NCBI RefSeq assembly: GCF_036697405.1
Contig: NZ_JBAHWA010000006.1
Location: 62,001 to 126,000, forward strand
From: Lysobacter sp036697405
GTDB taxonomy: Bacteria > Pseudomonadota > Gammaproteobacteria > Xanthomonadales > Xanthomonadaceae
Direction of reading: 5' to 3'
Length of the DNA: 64,000 nt
The notes below the pieces were generated by a model that saw nothing but the letters and a program-made list of their open reading frames with translations, had not been told where the DNA came from and searched no databases. This document shows, piece after piece, positions 33,793 through 41,440 of this stretch (positions are counted from its first letter, which is position 1; each line of letters begins with the position of its first letter). The position numbers and the translations under genes were made by a program.

Positions 33793-34530
33793 ATGGCTAA
33801 TCCACACGCTTCCAAGATCGCGCTGGTCACCGGCGCCACCCGCGGCATCGGCTTCGAGACCGTGCGCCAGCTCGCCGGCGAAGGCGTGCACGTGCTGCTG
33901 GCCGGCCGCGATCGCGGCAAGGCGGTCGAGGCCGCGCTGCAACTGCAGGCCGAAGGTCTGCCGGTCGAGGCGATCTCGCTGGACGTGACCAGCGACAGCA
34001 GCATCGCCGCGGCCGCCGAGGAAGTCGCGGCCAAGCACGGCCGTCTCGACATCCTGGTCAACAACGCCGGCGTGTTCCGCGACGACGGCCAGCTCAAGCC
34101 TTCCCAGCAGAGCCTGGACATCTGGCTGGAGACCTTCAACACCAACCTGTTCGGTCTGGTCGCGACCACCCAGGCTTTCCTGCCGCTGCTGCACAAGGCC
34201 CCGGCCGCGCGCATCGTCAACGTGTCCAGCATCCTGGGCTCGATCGCGCTGCACCAGGATCCGGCTTCGCCGATCTATCACTACAAGGTGCCGGCCTACA
34301 ACGTCTCCAAGACCGCGGTGAACGCCTGGACCGCGCATCTGGCCTACGAACTGCGCGACACCCCGCACAAGGTCAACACCCTGCACCCCGGCTCGGTGAA
34401 GACCGACATGAACGCCAACGGCGACATGAGCATTCCCGATGGCGCGCGCACCAGCGTGCGTCTGGCCCTGATCGACGAAGCCGGCCCCAACGGCGGCTAC
34501 TTCCACCTTGAGGAATCCCTGCCATGGTGA
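33793..34530 (+). CDS. SDR family oxidoreductase in efflux operon
   Basis: A 245-residue classical short-chain dehydrogenase. The cofactor motif is VTGATRGIGFETV near residue 12, the structural NNAG is present in LVNNAGVF, the active-site Ser in VNVSSILGS, and the catalytic Tyr-Lys in AYNVSKTAVNAW. It resembles carbonyl reductase-like SDRs (an extended loop HQDPASPIYHYKVP precedes the YxxxK). The start follows an AAGGAA ribosome binding site. Its stop overlaps the start of the outer-membrane factor gene by seven bases. It could reduce or detoxify reactive carbonyl substrates that the pump also handles, but that is inference from position. Confidence 0.85.
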   Translation: MANPHASKIALVTGATRGIGFETVRQLAGEGVHVLLAGRDRGKAVEAALQLQAEGLPVEAISLDVTSDSSIAAAAEEVAAKHGRLDILVNNAGVFRDDGQLKPSQQSLDIWLETFNTNLFGLVATTQAFLPLLHKAPAARIVNVSSILGSIALHQDPASPIYHYKVPAYNVSKTAVNAWTAHLAYELRDTPHKVNTLHPGSVKTDMNANGDMSIPDGARTSVRLALIDEAGPNGGYFHLEESLPW

Positions 34531-35990
34531 TCCGTACCCTGGCGCTCGGCGTCGCCGCGGCGCTGCTGAGCGCGTGCGCGGTCGGCCCCGACTACGTGCG
34601 CCCGACCCTGGCCACGCCGGAGAACTTCGCCCGCGCCGGCGAAACCGCCGCCATCGTGATGGCGCAGGCCCCGGCCGAAACCGCCAGCCCGGAGGCCGAC
34701 GTCGAGTTCTGGCGCGGCTTCAACGATCCGATGCTGACCCAGCTGGTCGACGATGCGCTGGCCGCCAACCACGACCTGCGCATCGCCCTGTCGCGCTACG
34801 ACCGCGCCAATGCCCTGTTGCGCGGCGCCAAGTTCGACCGCTTCCCGACCCTGACCGCCAGCGCCAACGCCCAGGACGCGCGTTCCAGCAGCGACCAGAT
34901 GCCCGGCACGGCCGCCTCCGGCCGCGACAACGAAAGCTACAGCGCCGGCGTCAACGCCAGTTGGGAACTCGACCTGTGGGGCCGCGTGCGCCGCAACATC
35001 GAGGCCCAGCGCGCCGATACCTGGGCCACCGCGGCCGACCTGCAGGCCCTGCAGGTCACCATCGTGGGCGAGGTCGCCAGCGGCTACGTCGAACTGCGCG
35101 GCCTGCAGGAGCGCCTGCGCGTGGCGCGGGTCAACGCCGACAACCAGCGCGAGACCCTGCGCCTGGTCGACGCCCGCTTCAGCGCCGGCCGCGGCACCGA
35201 GTTCGACACCTCGCGCGCTCGCGCCCAGCTCGAAGCCACCCTGTCGCGGGTGCCGGCGCTGGAAGCCCAGGTCGCGGTCGCCATGCATCGCCTGGCGGTG
35301 CTGACCGGCCGCACGCCCGACGCCCTGATCGCCCAGCTCGAGCCGCAGCAGGCGCTGCCCTCGCTGCCGGCGCTGCTGGACGCGGGCACCCCGGGCGACC
35401 TGCTGCGCCGCCGTCCCGACGTCGCCGCCGCCGAGCACCGCCTGCACGCGTCCACCGCGCGCATCGGCGTGGCCACCGCCGACTTGTTCCCGCGCTTCAC
35501 CCTGGGCGGGCTGATCGGCAGCCAGGCGATCGACAGCAGCGCGTTGTTCGAACGCGCCAGCGAAACCCGCCTGGTCGCGCTCGGCATCGACTGGTCGTTC
35601 CTGGACATCGGCCGCGTGCGTGCGCGCATCGCCGCCAGCGATGCCGACGCCGCCGGCGAACTCGCGCGCTATCAGCAGACCGTGCTGCTGGCGCTGGAGG
35701 ACACCGAGAACGCGCTGGTGCGTTACGGCCGCGCGCGCGTCGAGGACGGCCATCTGGAACGCGCCGCGATCGACAGCGCCAAGGCCGCGCAGCTGGCGCG
35801 CGTGCGCTACGAGGCCGGCGCGGCCGATCTGTTCGAAGTGCTGGACGCCGAGCGCACCCAGCTGCAGGCCCAGGACGCCTTCGCCGACGGCCGCACCCGC
35901 AGCGTCACCGGTGCGGTCGCGCTGTACAAGGCGCTGGCCGGCGGCTGGTCCTCGCGCGTCCCCGTGCGCGAGGACGTGGCCGCGCGCTGA
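34524..35990 (+). CDS. Outer-membrane efflux channel lipoprotein (OprN/NodT-type)
   Basis: A 488-residue TolC-like outer-membrane factor. The lipoprotein signal ends in ALLSACAVGPDYVRP, the standard NodT/OprM start with Cys near residue 14. Two OEP repeats follow, with family stretches AGVNASWELDLWGRVRR, LRRRPDVAAAEHRLHASTAR and RVRYEAGAADLFEVLDAERT. It completes the tripartite pump with the adaptor and RND genes upstream. Length is typical. The operon ends at the intrinsic terminator 37 bases downstream of its stop. Confidence 0.92.
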   Translation: MVIRTLALGVAAALLSACAVGPDYVRPTLATPENFARAGETAAIVMAQAPAETASPEADVEFWRGFNDPMLTQLVDDALAANHDLRIALSRYDRANALLRGAKFDRFPTLTASANAQDARSSSDQMPGTAASGRDNESYSAGVNASWELDLWGRVRRNIEAQRADTWATAADLQALQVTIVGEVASGYVELRGLQERLRVARVNADNQRETLRLVDARFSAGRGTEFDTSRARAQLEATLSRVPALEAQVAVAMHRLAVLTGRTPDALIAQLEPQQALPSLPALLDAGTPGDLLRRRPDVAAAEHRLHASTARIGVATADLFPRFTLGGLIGSQAIDSSALFERASETRLVALGIDWSFLDIGRVRARIAASDADAAGELARYQQTVLLALEDTENALVRYGRARVEDGHLERAAIDSAKAAQLARVRYEAGAADLFEVLDAERTQLQAQDAFADGRTRSVTGAVALYKALAGGWSSRVPVREDVAAR

Positions 35991-36026
35991 GTCGAGGTTT
36001 TGCGGCGGCCGGCCCGGCCGCCGCAC

Positions 36027-36055
36027 GGCCCGCCTCCTGGTGGCGGGCCGATTTT
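36027..36055 (+). terminator. Rho-independent terminator of the efflux operon
   Basis: GGCCCGCC and GGCGGGCC form a perfect 8-base stem around a 7-base loop (36027-36049), followed by GATTTTGT. It is the clearest intrinsic terminator in the window. The remaining part of the 328-base gap to the next gene shows nothing else except the TAGACT box at 36281. Confidence 0.8.
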
Positions 36056-36280
36056 GTGTGCCATGCGCGGGTGACGGCTGCGGCCGGAGCTGCGTGAGCA
36101 GGATGCGCCGCGGCGCGGATTCCGATCCGCGCACGGCGCCGGTTTCGAACGATGCGGCGCCGTCCACGGCGCGCCGCGTCTCTTTCTCGCCGGCGGGTCG
36201 GCGAGCGGCGCAGGTCCCTCCCCCTCGCATGCGCCGCTGTCGCCCCGTCGGTTTCTTTTCGTCCCGCGCCGCACAGGCGC

Positions 36281-36286
36281 TAGACT
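36281..36286 (+). promoter_or_regulatory. Candidate -10 box for receptor paralogue 1
   Basis: TAGACT lies 32 bases before the ATG at 36319. The same hexamer precedes paralogues 2 and 3, so each gene of the cluster seems to have its own promoter. Confidence 0.4.
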
Positions 36287-36318
36287 CCCCGTCGCGGTCG
36301 CACGAGGGATTCGGAAGC

Positions 36319-37509
36319 ATGCGCAGGACGGGGAAATGGGCGGGGTTCGCGCTGTGGTTCGCGCTGGCCTGGGTATTCGCCGCCCCCGCCGCCGCGCAGA
36401 CGCTCACGGTGGAATGGCTGCGGGTCGAGGGCGCGCAGAAGTCGATGCCCGACGCGGCGCCGGTGCAGGCGCGATGGACCAGTGCGAACCCCGAAGCGCC
36501 GGCGCGCCTGGAGTTGCCGCGGCACCGCGGCGGCCATTGGCTGCGCCTGCGCATCGACGCCGATATCGCCCGCAGCGAACAGCGCGTCATAGGCGTACAG
36601 GGCGCGCGCGTCTATGGATTGATCGGCTACTACCTGCCCGGATCCGACCGCCTGACCCTACCCAGCCTGGTGCGAGGGAACGAGTCCCTGCTGCTGCGCC
36701 CCGGCTGGGCCCTGCCTCTGCCCGCTGGATGGAAACGCGGCGAAACGGCCTACATCCGCATACAAGGCGAAATTCCGGTCGCGCTGAGCGTGAACCTGTC
36801 GACCCGCGCCGAGTTCGCGCGCCAACGCGAGGGCGCGCGCCGCTTCGCCATCGCCGCCTACGCCGCCCTGCTGCTGATGACCTTGGTCGTGGCCGGCCTG
36901 TGGGTGATGTCGCGCGAGGCGGTGTACCTGTACTACATCGGCTATCTGGTCTGCATTTCGGCGTACATGCTGATGATGTCGAACTGGCTGGAGATACCCG
37001 AGCATTGGGCCAGCCAGGGCGCGCGCCGCGAAGCCATCCCCTGGTTCATGGCGACCATGACCACCGTGTTCCAGCTCGCCTTCACCGTGCGCTTCCTCGA
37101 TTTGCCGCGGCTGTTGCCGCGCGCCGCGCGCGCGCTGCACGCGATCGTGTGGGCGAATCTGGCGTGGCTGGCGGTGCTGGCGTTCGCCTATCGGGCCACC
37201 AAGCACTACTGGTACCTGGGCGGCAACGGCTTGCTGTTGCTGGCCATCCCGATCCTCGTCTACGCCGCGATCGCGGCCTGGCGGCGCGGCGCCGAATACG
37301 CCGGCTACTACCTGCTGGGCTGGACGCCACTGATGATCTTCGCCGGCCTGATCGCCGCCAAGACCTTCGGCATCGGCAGCTTCGGCTGGGACGAACACGG
37401 TCTGGTGCTGGCGGTGGTGCTGGAATCGGGCGTGCTGATGATGGCGCTGACCCAGCGCGCGGCCGCGCGCCACCGGCGCGCGCTGTCGGCGAGGGCAGCG
37501 CGAGCGTGA
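36319..37509 (+). CDS. 7TM-DISM-like membrane receptor without output domain (paralogue 1)
   Basis: A 396-residue protein. A signal peptide (WFALAWVFAAPAAA) is followed by a periplasmic sensor-like domain of about 140 residues (RVIGVQGARVYGLIGYYLPG) and then seven membrane helices (residues 175-385), the layout of 7TMR-DISM receptors. The protein ends about 15 residues after the last helix, where related proteins continue into a signalling domain. Shared landmarks with the next two genes are LPRLLPRAARAL, AAIAAWRRGAEYAGYYLLGW and VVLESGVLMMALTQRAA. It presumably senses an extracytoplasmic ligand, but has no output domain of its own and may act through a partner. The start at 36319 places the signal peptide correctly. 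Confidence 0.75.
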   Translation: MRRTGKWAGFALWFALAWVFAAPAAAQTLTVEWLRVEGAQKSMPDAAPVQARWTSANPEAPARLELPRHRGGHWLRLRIDADIARSEQRVIGVQGARVYGLIGYYLPGSDRLTLPSLVRGNESLLLRPGWALPLPAGWKRGETAYIRIQGEIPVALSVNLSTRAEFARQREGARRFAIAAYAALLLMTLVVAGLWVMSREAVYLYYIGYLVCISAYMLMMSNWLEIPEHWASQGARREAIPWFMATMTTVFQLAFTVRFLDLPRLLPRAARALHAIVWANLAWLAVLAFAYRATKHYWYLGGNGLLLLAIPILVYAAIAAWRRGAEYAGYYLLGWTPLMIFAGLIAAKTFGIGSFGWDEHGLVLAVVLESGVLMMALTQRAAARHRRALSARAARA

Positions 37510-37514
37510 GTCGT

Positions 37515-37520
37515 TAGACT
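37515..37520 (+). promoter_or_regulatory. Candidate -10 box for receptor paralogue 2
   Basis: TAGACT lies 27 bases before the ATG at 37548 and only 5 bases past the stop of paralogue 1. Confidence 0.4.
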
Positions 37521-37547
37521 CTGCGTACACGGGTGCTGGGATCGGCT

Positions 37548-38735
37548 ATGCGAAGGAACGTGAACGCTGCACGGATCGCGATTCTGATCGTGCTGGCCGG
37601 TCTGTTCGCGCTCGCGGCCCCCGCGCAGACGTTGACGGTCGAACGTCTGGACGCCGACGGCTGGGCGCGGCCGGACACGGCGAACGTGATCCGGCGCTGG
37701 ACCGCCGTCAATCCCGAGGCATCGGTGCGCGTGGATCTGCCGCGCGACCCGCACGGGCATTGGCTGCGTTTCCGCGTCGATCGCGACGTCGCCGAAGCCA
37801 GCCGGCGCGTCATCGTGCTGCGCAGCGCGCGCGCCTACGGCGCCGTCGGCTATTACCCGCCCGGCTCGGCGCGGATATCGCTGATCGGCTATGTGCGCGA
37901 CGACGGGCCCCAGCTGCTGCGACGCGGCTGGGCGCTGCCGCTGGAGGCGGACTGGAAGGCCGGCGTACCGGCCTACGGACACTTCAACGAGCGCCACGGT
38001 ACGACGCTGAACGTCGGCCTGGCGGATCGCGACGAACTGATGCGCGAGCTGGAGAGCGACCGCCGCTTCGCCATCGTCGTCTATGCCCTGATGCTGGCGA
38101 TGACCCTGGTGGTGGCCGGCTACTGGGCGGTCTCGCGCGATCCGGTGTACCTGTACTACTGCGGCTACATGATCTGCCTGTCCGTCTACCTGTTGATGAT
38201 GACGGCCTGGATCAAGCTGCCCGTGGAGTGGCTGGGGTCGGCGGCGCAGCGCGACGGCGCGCCCTGGTTCGTCGCCACCCTGACCACGATGTTCCAGCTG
38301 TGCTTCACCGTGCGTTTCCTCGAACTGCCGCGCCTGTTGCCGCGCGCGGCGACCGCGCTGCGCGCGATCGTGTGGGCCAACGCGATCGCGCTGGTGGTGC
38401 TGGTGCTGGCCTTCGACTACGTCTACCAGTACTGGTTCATGGTGGGCAACGGCCTGCTGTTGCTGGCGATTCCCATCATCGTCTACGCCGCGATCGCGGC
38501 CTGGCGGCGCGGCGCCCAGTACGCGGGCTACTACCTGATCGGTTGGACGCCGCTGCTGCTGTTCGCCGGTCTTCTCGCCGCCAAGACCTTCGGCTTCGGC
38601 GATTCCTATCTGACCGAGCGCGGATTGCTGCTGGCGGTGGTGCTGGAAGCCGGCGTGTTGATGATCGCCCTGACCCAGCTCGCCGCCGACCGGCGGCGGC
38701 GGATGGCGCCGCGGCGGCCGGGGGATCGCGGCTGA
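37548..38735 (+). CDS. 7TM-DISM-like membrane receptor without output domain (paralogue 2)
   Basis: A 395-residue close paralogue of the preceding gene, colinear over its whole length: signal peptide (AILIVLAGLFALAAPAQ), periplasmic domain (RRVIVLRSARAYGAVGYYPP), seven helices, and an end at VVLEAGVLMIALTQLAADRR followed by a short basic tail. An upstream in-frame GTG (37533) is possible but the ATG at 37548 fits the signal peptide better. It also lacks any output domain. The gene lies 38 bases after paralogue 1 and 56 before paralogue 3, so the three arose by tandem duplication. Confidence 0.75.
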   Translation: MRRNVNAARIAILIVLAGLFALAAPAQTLTVERLDADGWARPDTANVIRRWTAVNPEASVRVDLPRDPHGHWLRFRVDRDVAEASRRVIVLRSARAYGAVGYYPPGSARISLIGYVRDDGPQLLRRGWALPLEADWKAGVPAYGHFNERHGTTLNVGLADRDELMRELESDRRFAIVVYALMLAMTLVVAGYWAVSRDPVYLYYCGYMICLSVYLLMMTAWIKLPVEWLGSAAQRDGAPWFVATLTTMFQLCFTVRFLELPRLLPRAATALRAIVWANAIALVVLVLAFDYVYQYWFMVGNGLLLLAIPIIVYAAIAAWRRGAQYAGYYLIGWTPLLLFAGLLAAKTFGFGDSYLTERGLLLAVVLEAGVLMIALTQLAADRRRRMAPRRPGDRG

Positions 38736-38779
38736 GGTTTTCGCGCCGGCACCAAGCGGCCGCGGCCGCCCGCAGACGT

Positions 38780-38785
38780 TAGACT
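38780..38785 (+). promoter_or_regulatory. Candidate -10 box for receptor paralogue 3 (leaderless)
   Basis: TAGACT lies 6 bases before the ATG at 38792, leaving no leader. Confidence 0.45.
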
Positions 38786-38791
38786 CCTCCC

Positions 38792-40507
38792 ATGTCGTGG
38801 GGGAATCGAGGGGTGCGCCGGGTCTGGGGCAGCGCGTGGCTGGCGCTGACGTTCGCGCTCGCCTGCACCTTCAGCGCGCCGCTGGCGGCGCAGGCCTTGA
38901 AGGCCGAACTGCTGCTGACCGAGGGCGAACTCGACGGGCCGCCGGCCTCGGCGCCGGTGACCGCGCGCGCCATCGCCGAGAAGCCCGGCGAACTGGTCTA
39001 CCTGACCATGCCGCGCCGCGAGGCCGGTTACTGGATTCGCCTGACCACCGACCAGGACATCGCCGCCAGCGAAAGCCAGCTGCTGGTGCTGCGCGGCGCG
39101 CGCGCGCGCGGGCCGGTCACCTATTACCCGCCAGGGGCGCCGCCGCGCATCGTCAACGACGCCGAGAACGGCGGCCCGGTGCTGCTGCGGCGCGGCTGGG
39201 TGCTGCCCTTGCCCAACGGCTGGACCCGCGGCGACGTCGCCTATCTGCGCGTGGGCGGCAACACCGCCGAGGCCTTGAGCCTGCGCCTGGCGACCGTGCC
39301 CGAGCTGGCCCGCCAGGAGCGCGGCGACTCGCGTTTCATGGTCGCCGCCTTCACCGCGATGATGCTGATGGCGGTGGCGATGATCGCGATCTGGTACGCC
39401 TTCCGCGACCTGGTCTACATGGCCTATGGCGCCTACCTGGCCTGCGCGGCGATCTACTTGCTGCTGGTGTCCGGCGATGCGGCCGAAATGTGGGGCCTGG
39501 CCGGCCTGGCCAGCGGCCGCCTGACCGTGACCTGGACCCTGGCCACGCTGGCGACGATCTTCCAGCTCGGTTTCAGCCTGCGCTTCCTGGAGTTGCCGCG
39601 CCTGCTGCCGCGCCTGGCGCTGCTGGTGCGCGCGGTGCAGTGGGCCAACATCCTGTGGCTGGCGGTGCTGCTGGCGCTGCGCGAGCGCGTGCACGATTTC
39701 TGGTACATCGGCGGCAACGCCCTGTTGCTGGTCGGCATACCGCTGATGTTCTCCGCCGCGATCATGGCCTGGCGGCGCGGCGCGCCCTACGCGGGCTACT
39801 ACCTGCTGGGCTGGACGCCGCTGCTGCTGTTCGTCGGCGTGCTCGCGGCCTATCCCTTCGGCGTCGGCCGCGCCGAATGGGCCGACCGCGGGCTGGCGCT
39901 GGCGGCGGTGCTGGAATCGGGCGTGCTGGCGCTGGCCCTGAGCCAGCACGCGGCCAACCGCCACCGCCTGTCCCTGCTCGCGCGCCAGTCCGGCGATCGC
40001 GATCCGCTCACCGGCACCCTCAACGCCTCCGCGCTGCGCCTGCTGCTGGAAACCTGGTCGGCGCCGGGCAGCCTGGGGCTCAAACACCACGGCCTGCTGC
40101 TGCTGGATCTGGACGGCTTCGGCGAGATCAACGCCCGCTATGGCCGCGCGATCGGCGACGCCCTGCTGCAACAGGCGCTGGCGCGCATCCGCGGCGTGCT
40201 GCGCCCGGACGACACCATCGCCCGCATGGGCGGCGACAGTTTCGCGGTGGTCGCCGAATGCGAGCGCGTGGACTGCGAACTGCTGGGCCGGCGCCTGGCC
40301 GACGCCTTCGGCCAGCGGCCGTTCCGCATCGACGGCCACGAGATCGCGGTCAGCGCCAGCGTCGGCCTGGCGATGGCGCAGCGCGGCGAGCCGGTGCAGA
40401 GCCTGCTCGATCGCGCCGAGCAGGCCCTGCTCGGCGCCCGCAGCGCCGGCCGCAACACGGTCGGGGTGGCGCCGGCGGCGGCGCTGTCGGCGCCGGAAGC
40501 GGGCTGA
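38792..40507 (+). CDS. 7TM-DISM-like receptor with degenerate GGDEF domain (paralogue 3)
   Basis: A 571-residue protein. Residues 1-395 match the two preceding paralogues (signal peptide, periplasmic domain, seven helices, VLESGVLALALSQHAANRHR). Residues 405-565 form a GGDEF domain starting DRDPLTGTLNAS. The active-site loop reads GGDSF at 480-484, with Ser483 in place of the metal-binding Glu; DLDGFGEIN lacks the usual Lys and GRAIGD replaces GHxxGD. The RxxD inhibitory site (Arg471-Pro-Asp-Asp474) sits exactly five residues before the motif. Diguanylate cyclase activity is therefore unlikely, while c-di-GMP binding at the RxxD site remains possible. It may be the signalling partner for the two shorter paralogues. 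Confidence 0.85.
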   Translation: MSWGNRGVRRVWGSAWLALTFALACTFSAPLAAQALKAELLLTEGELDGPPASAPVTARAIAEKPGELVYLTMPRREAGYWIRLTTDQDIAASESQLLVLRGARARGPVTYYPPGAPPRIVNDAENGGPVLLRRGWVLPLPNGWTRGDVAYLRVGGNTAEALSLRLATVPELARQERGDSRFMVAAFTAMMLMAVAMIAIWYAFRDLVYMAYGAYLACAAIYLLLVSGDAAEMWGLAGLASGRLTVTWTLATLATIFQLGFSLRFLELPRLLPRLALLVRAVQWANILWLAVLLALRERVHDFWYIGGNALLLVGIPLMFSAAIMAWRRGAPYAGYYLLGWTPLLLFVGVLAAYPFGVGRAEWADRGLALAAVLESGVLALALSQHAANRHRLSLLARQSGDRDPLTGTLNASALRLLLETWSAPGSLGLKHHGLLLLDLDGFGEINARYGRAIGDALLQQALARIRGVLRPDDTIARMGGDSFAVVAECERVDCELLGRRLADAFGQRPFRIDGHEIAVSASVGLAMAQRGEPVQSLLDRAEQALLGARSAGRNTVGVAPAAALSAPEAG

Positions 40508-40560
40508 GCCCGGACCGAACGCGGAACACTGTGTGTTTCCGAAGCCCGAGCGCAGTGGAG

Positions 40561-40566
40561 TAGGAT
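40561..40566 (+). promoter_or_regulatory. Candidate -10 box for folE
   Basis: TAGGAT lies 28 bases before the folE ATG at 40595, giving a short leader of about 20 bases. Confidence 0.35.
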
Positions 40567-40594
40567 GCCCATCCCCCATTGCTGAGGCCGCGTC

Positions 40595-41188
40595 ATGGCC
40601 GACGACAAGAACAAGCCGACCCGCGAGCAGGCCGAGGCGGCCGTGCGCACCCTGCTGGGTTGGGCCGGCGAAGACCCCGCCCGCGAGGGCCTGCTCGACA
40701 CGCCCAAGCGCGTGGTCGAGGCCTACAGCGACTGGTTCAGCGGCTACGACGACGACCCGCGCGAGTACCTGGCGCGTACCTTCGAGGAAGTCGCCGGTTA
40801 CGACGAGCTGATCGTGCTGCGCGACATCGAGTTCGAAAGCCATTGTGAGCACCACATGGCGCCGATCATCGGCAAGGCCCACGTCGGTTATTTGCCCAAC
40901 GGCAAGGTCGTGGGCATCAGCAAGCTCGCACGCGTGGTCGAAACCTACGCGCGCCGCTTCCAGGTCCAGGAAAAGATGACCGCGCAGATCGCGCAGTCGA
41001 TCCAGGACGTGCTGCAGCCGCTGGGCGTGGGCGTGGTGATCGAAGGCGCGCACGAGTGCATGACCACCCGCGGCGTGCACAAGCGCGGCGTCAGCATGAT
41101 CACCTCGAAGATGCTCGGCACCTTCCGCGAGGACGCGCGCACGCGCGCCGAGTTCCTGCGCTTCATCGACGTGGGACCGGGGCGGTAA
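40595..41188 (+). CDS. folE: GTP cyclohydrolase I
   Basis: A 197-residue type IA GTP cyclohydrolase, which converts GTP to dihydroneopterin triphosphate, the first step of tetrahydrofolate and pterin synthesis. The zinc and active-site residues are visible in FESHCEHHMAPIIGKAHVGY (Cys and two His) and EGAHECMTTRGV (His and second Cys). LPNGKVVGISKLARVVE and RRFQVQEKMTAQIA are standard. Because the zinc-binding cysteines are present it is the zinc-dependent type. It is a single gene, followed by a small inverted-repeat element and the convergent gltD. Confidence 0.95.
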   Translation: MADDKNKPTREQAEAAVRTLLGWAGEDPAREGLLDTPKRVVEAYSDWFSGYDDDPREYLARTFEEVAGYDELIVLRDIEFESHCEHHMAPIIGKAHVGYLPNGKVVGISKLARVVETYARRFQVQEKMTAQIAQSIQDVLQPLGVGVVIEGAHECMTTRGVHKRGVSMITSKMLGTFREDARTRAEFLRFIDVGPGR

Positions 41189-41196
41189 GGCGGGGA

Positions 41197-41440
41197 GGAG
41201 CAAATCCCCCCTAGCCCCCCTGGAACAACGAGGCGCGTCGTGTGCCGGCAATGGGCGCGCTCGACGAACCCAGGCGCGTCGCTCCCAGAAGCGATGACCT
41301 GCATAGGTCCATGATCCAACCGAAGGATCCCCCCTATGAAAAAGGGTGAAGCGGCGTGCTTACGAACCGCAGGTTCGTGCGCCGCTGAACGCCGGCAGGC
41401 GGTGCCTGCCGGCCGGGCGGGCCAGGGGGGATTTGCTCTT
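41197..41440. mobile_element. MITE-like element, copy A, downstream of gltD
   Basis: This segment of about 244 bases is bounded by inverted ends: gagcaaatcccccct near 41198 and aggggggatttgctctt ending at 41440. It has no coding capacity for a transposase. Its right 102 bases (41338-41439) are the reverse complement of 42984-43085 in copy B with one mismatch. The right end supplies the TAA stop of gltD (41439-41441). It fills the gap between the convergent folE and gltD genes. Confidence 0.7.

Noticed and set aside
31248..34232. A 994-residue open frame antisense to the RND pump
   Set aside because: Low-complexity His/Gln/Asp-rich shadow; the pump on the other strand is complete with all motifs.
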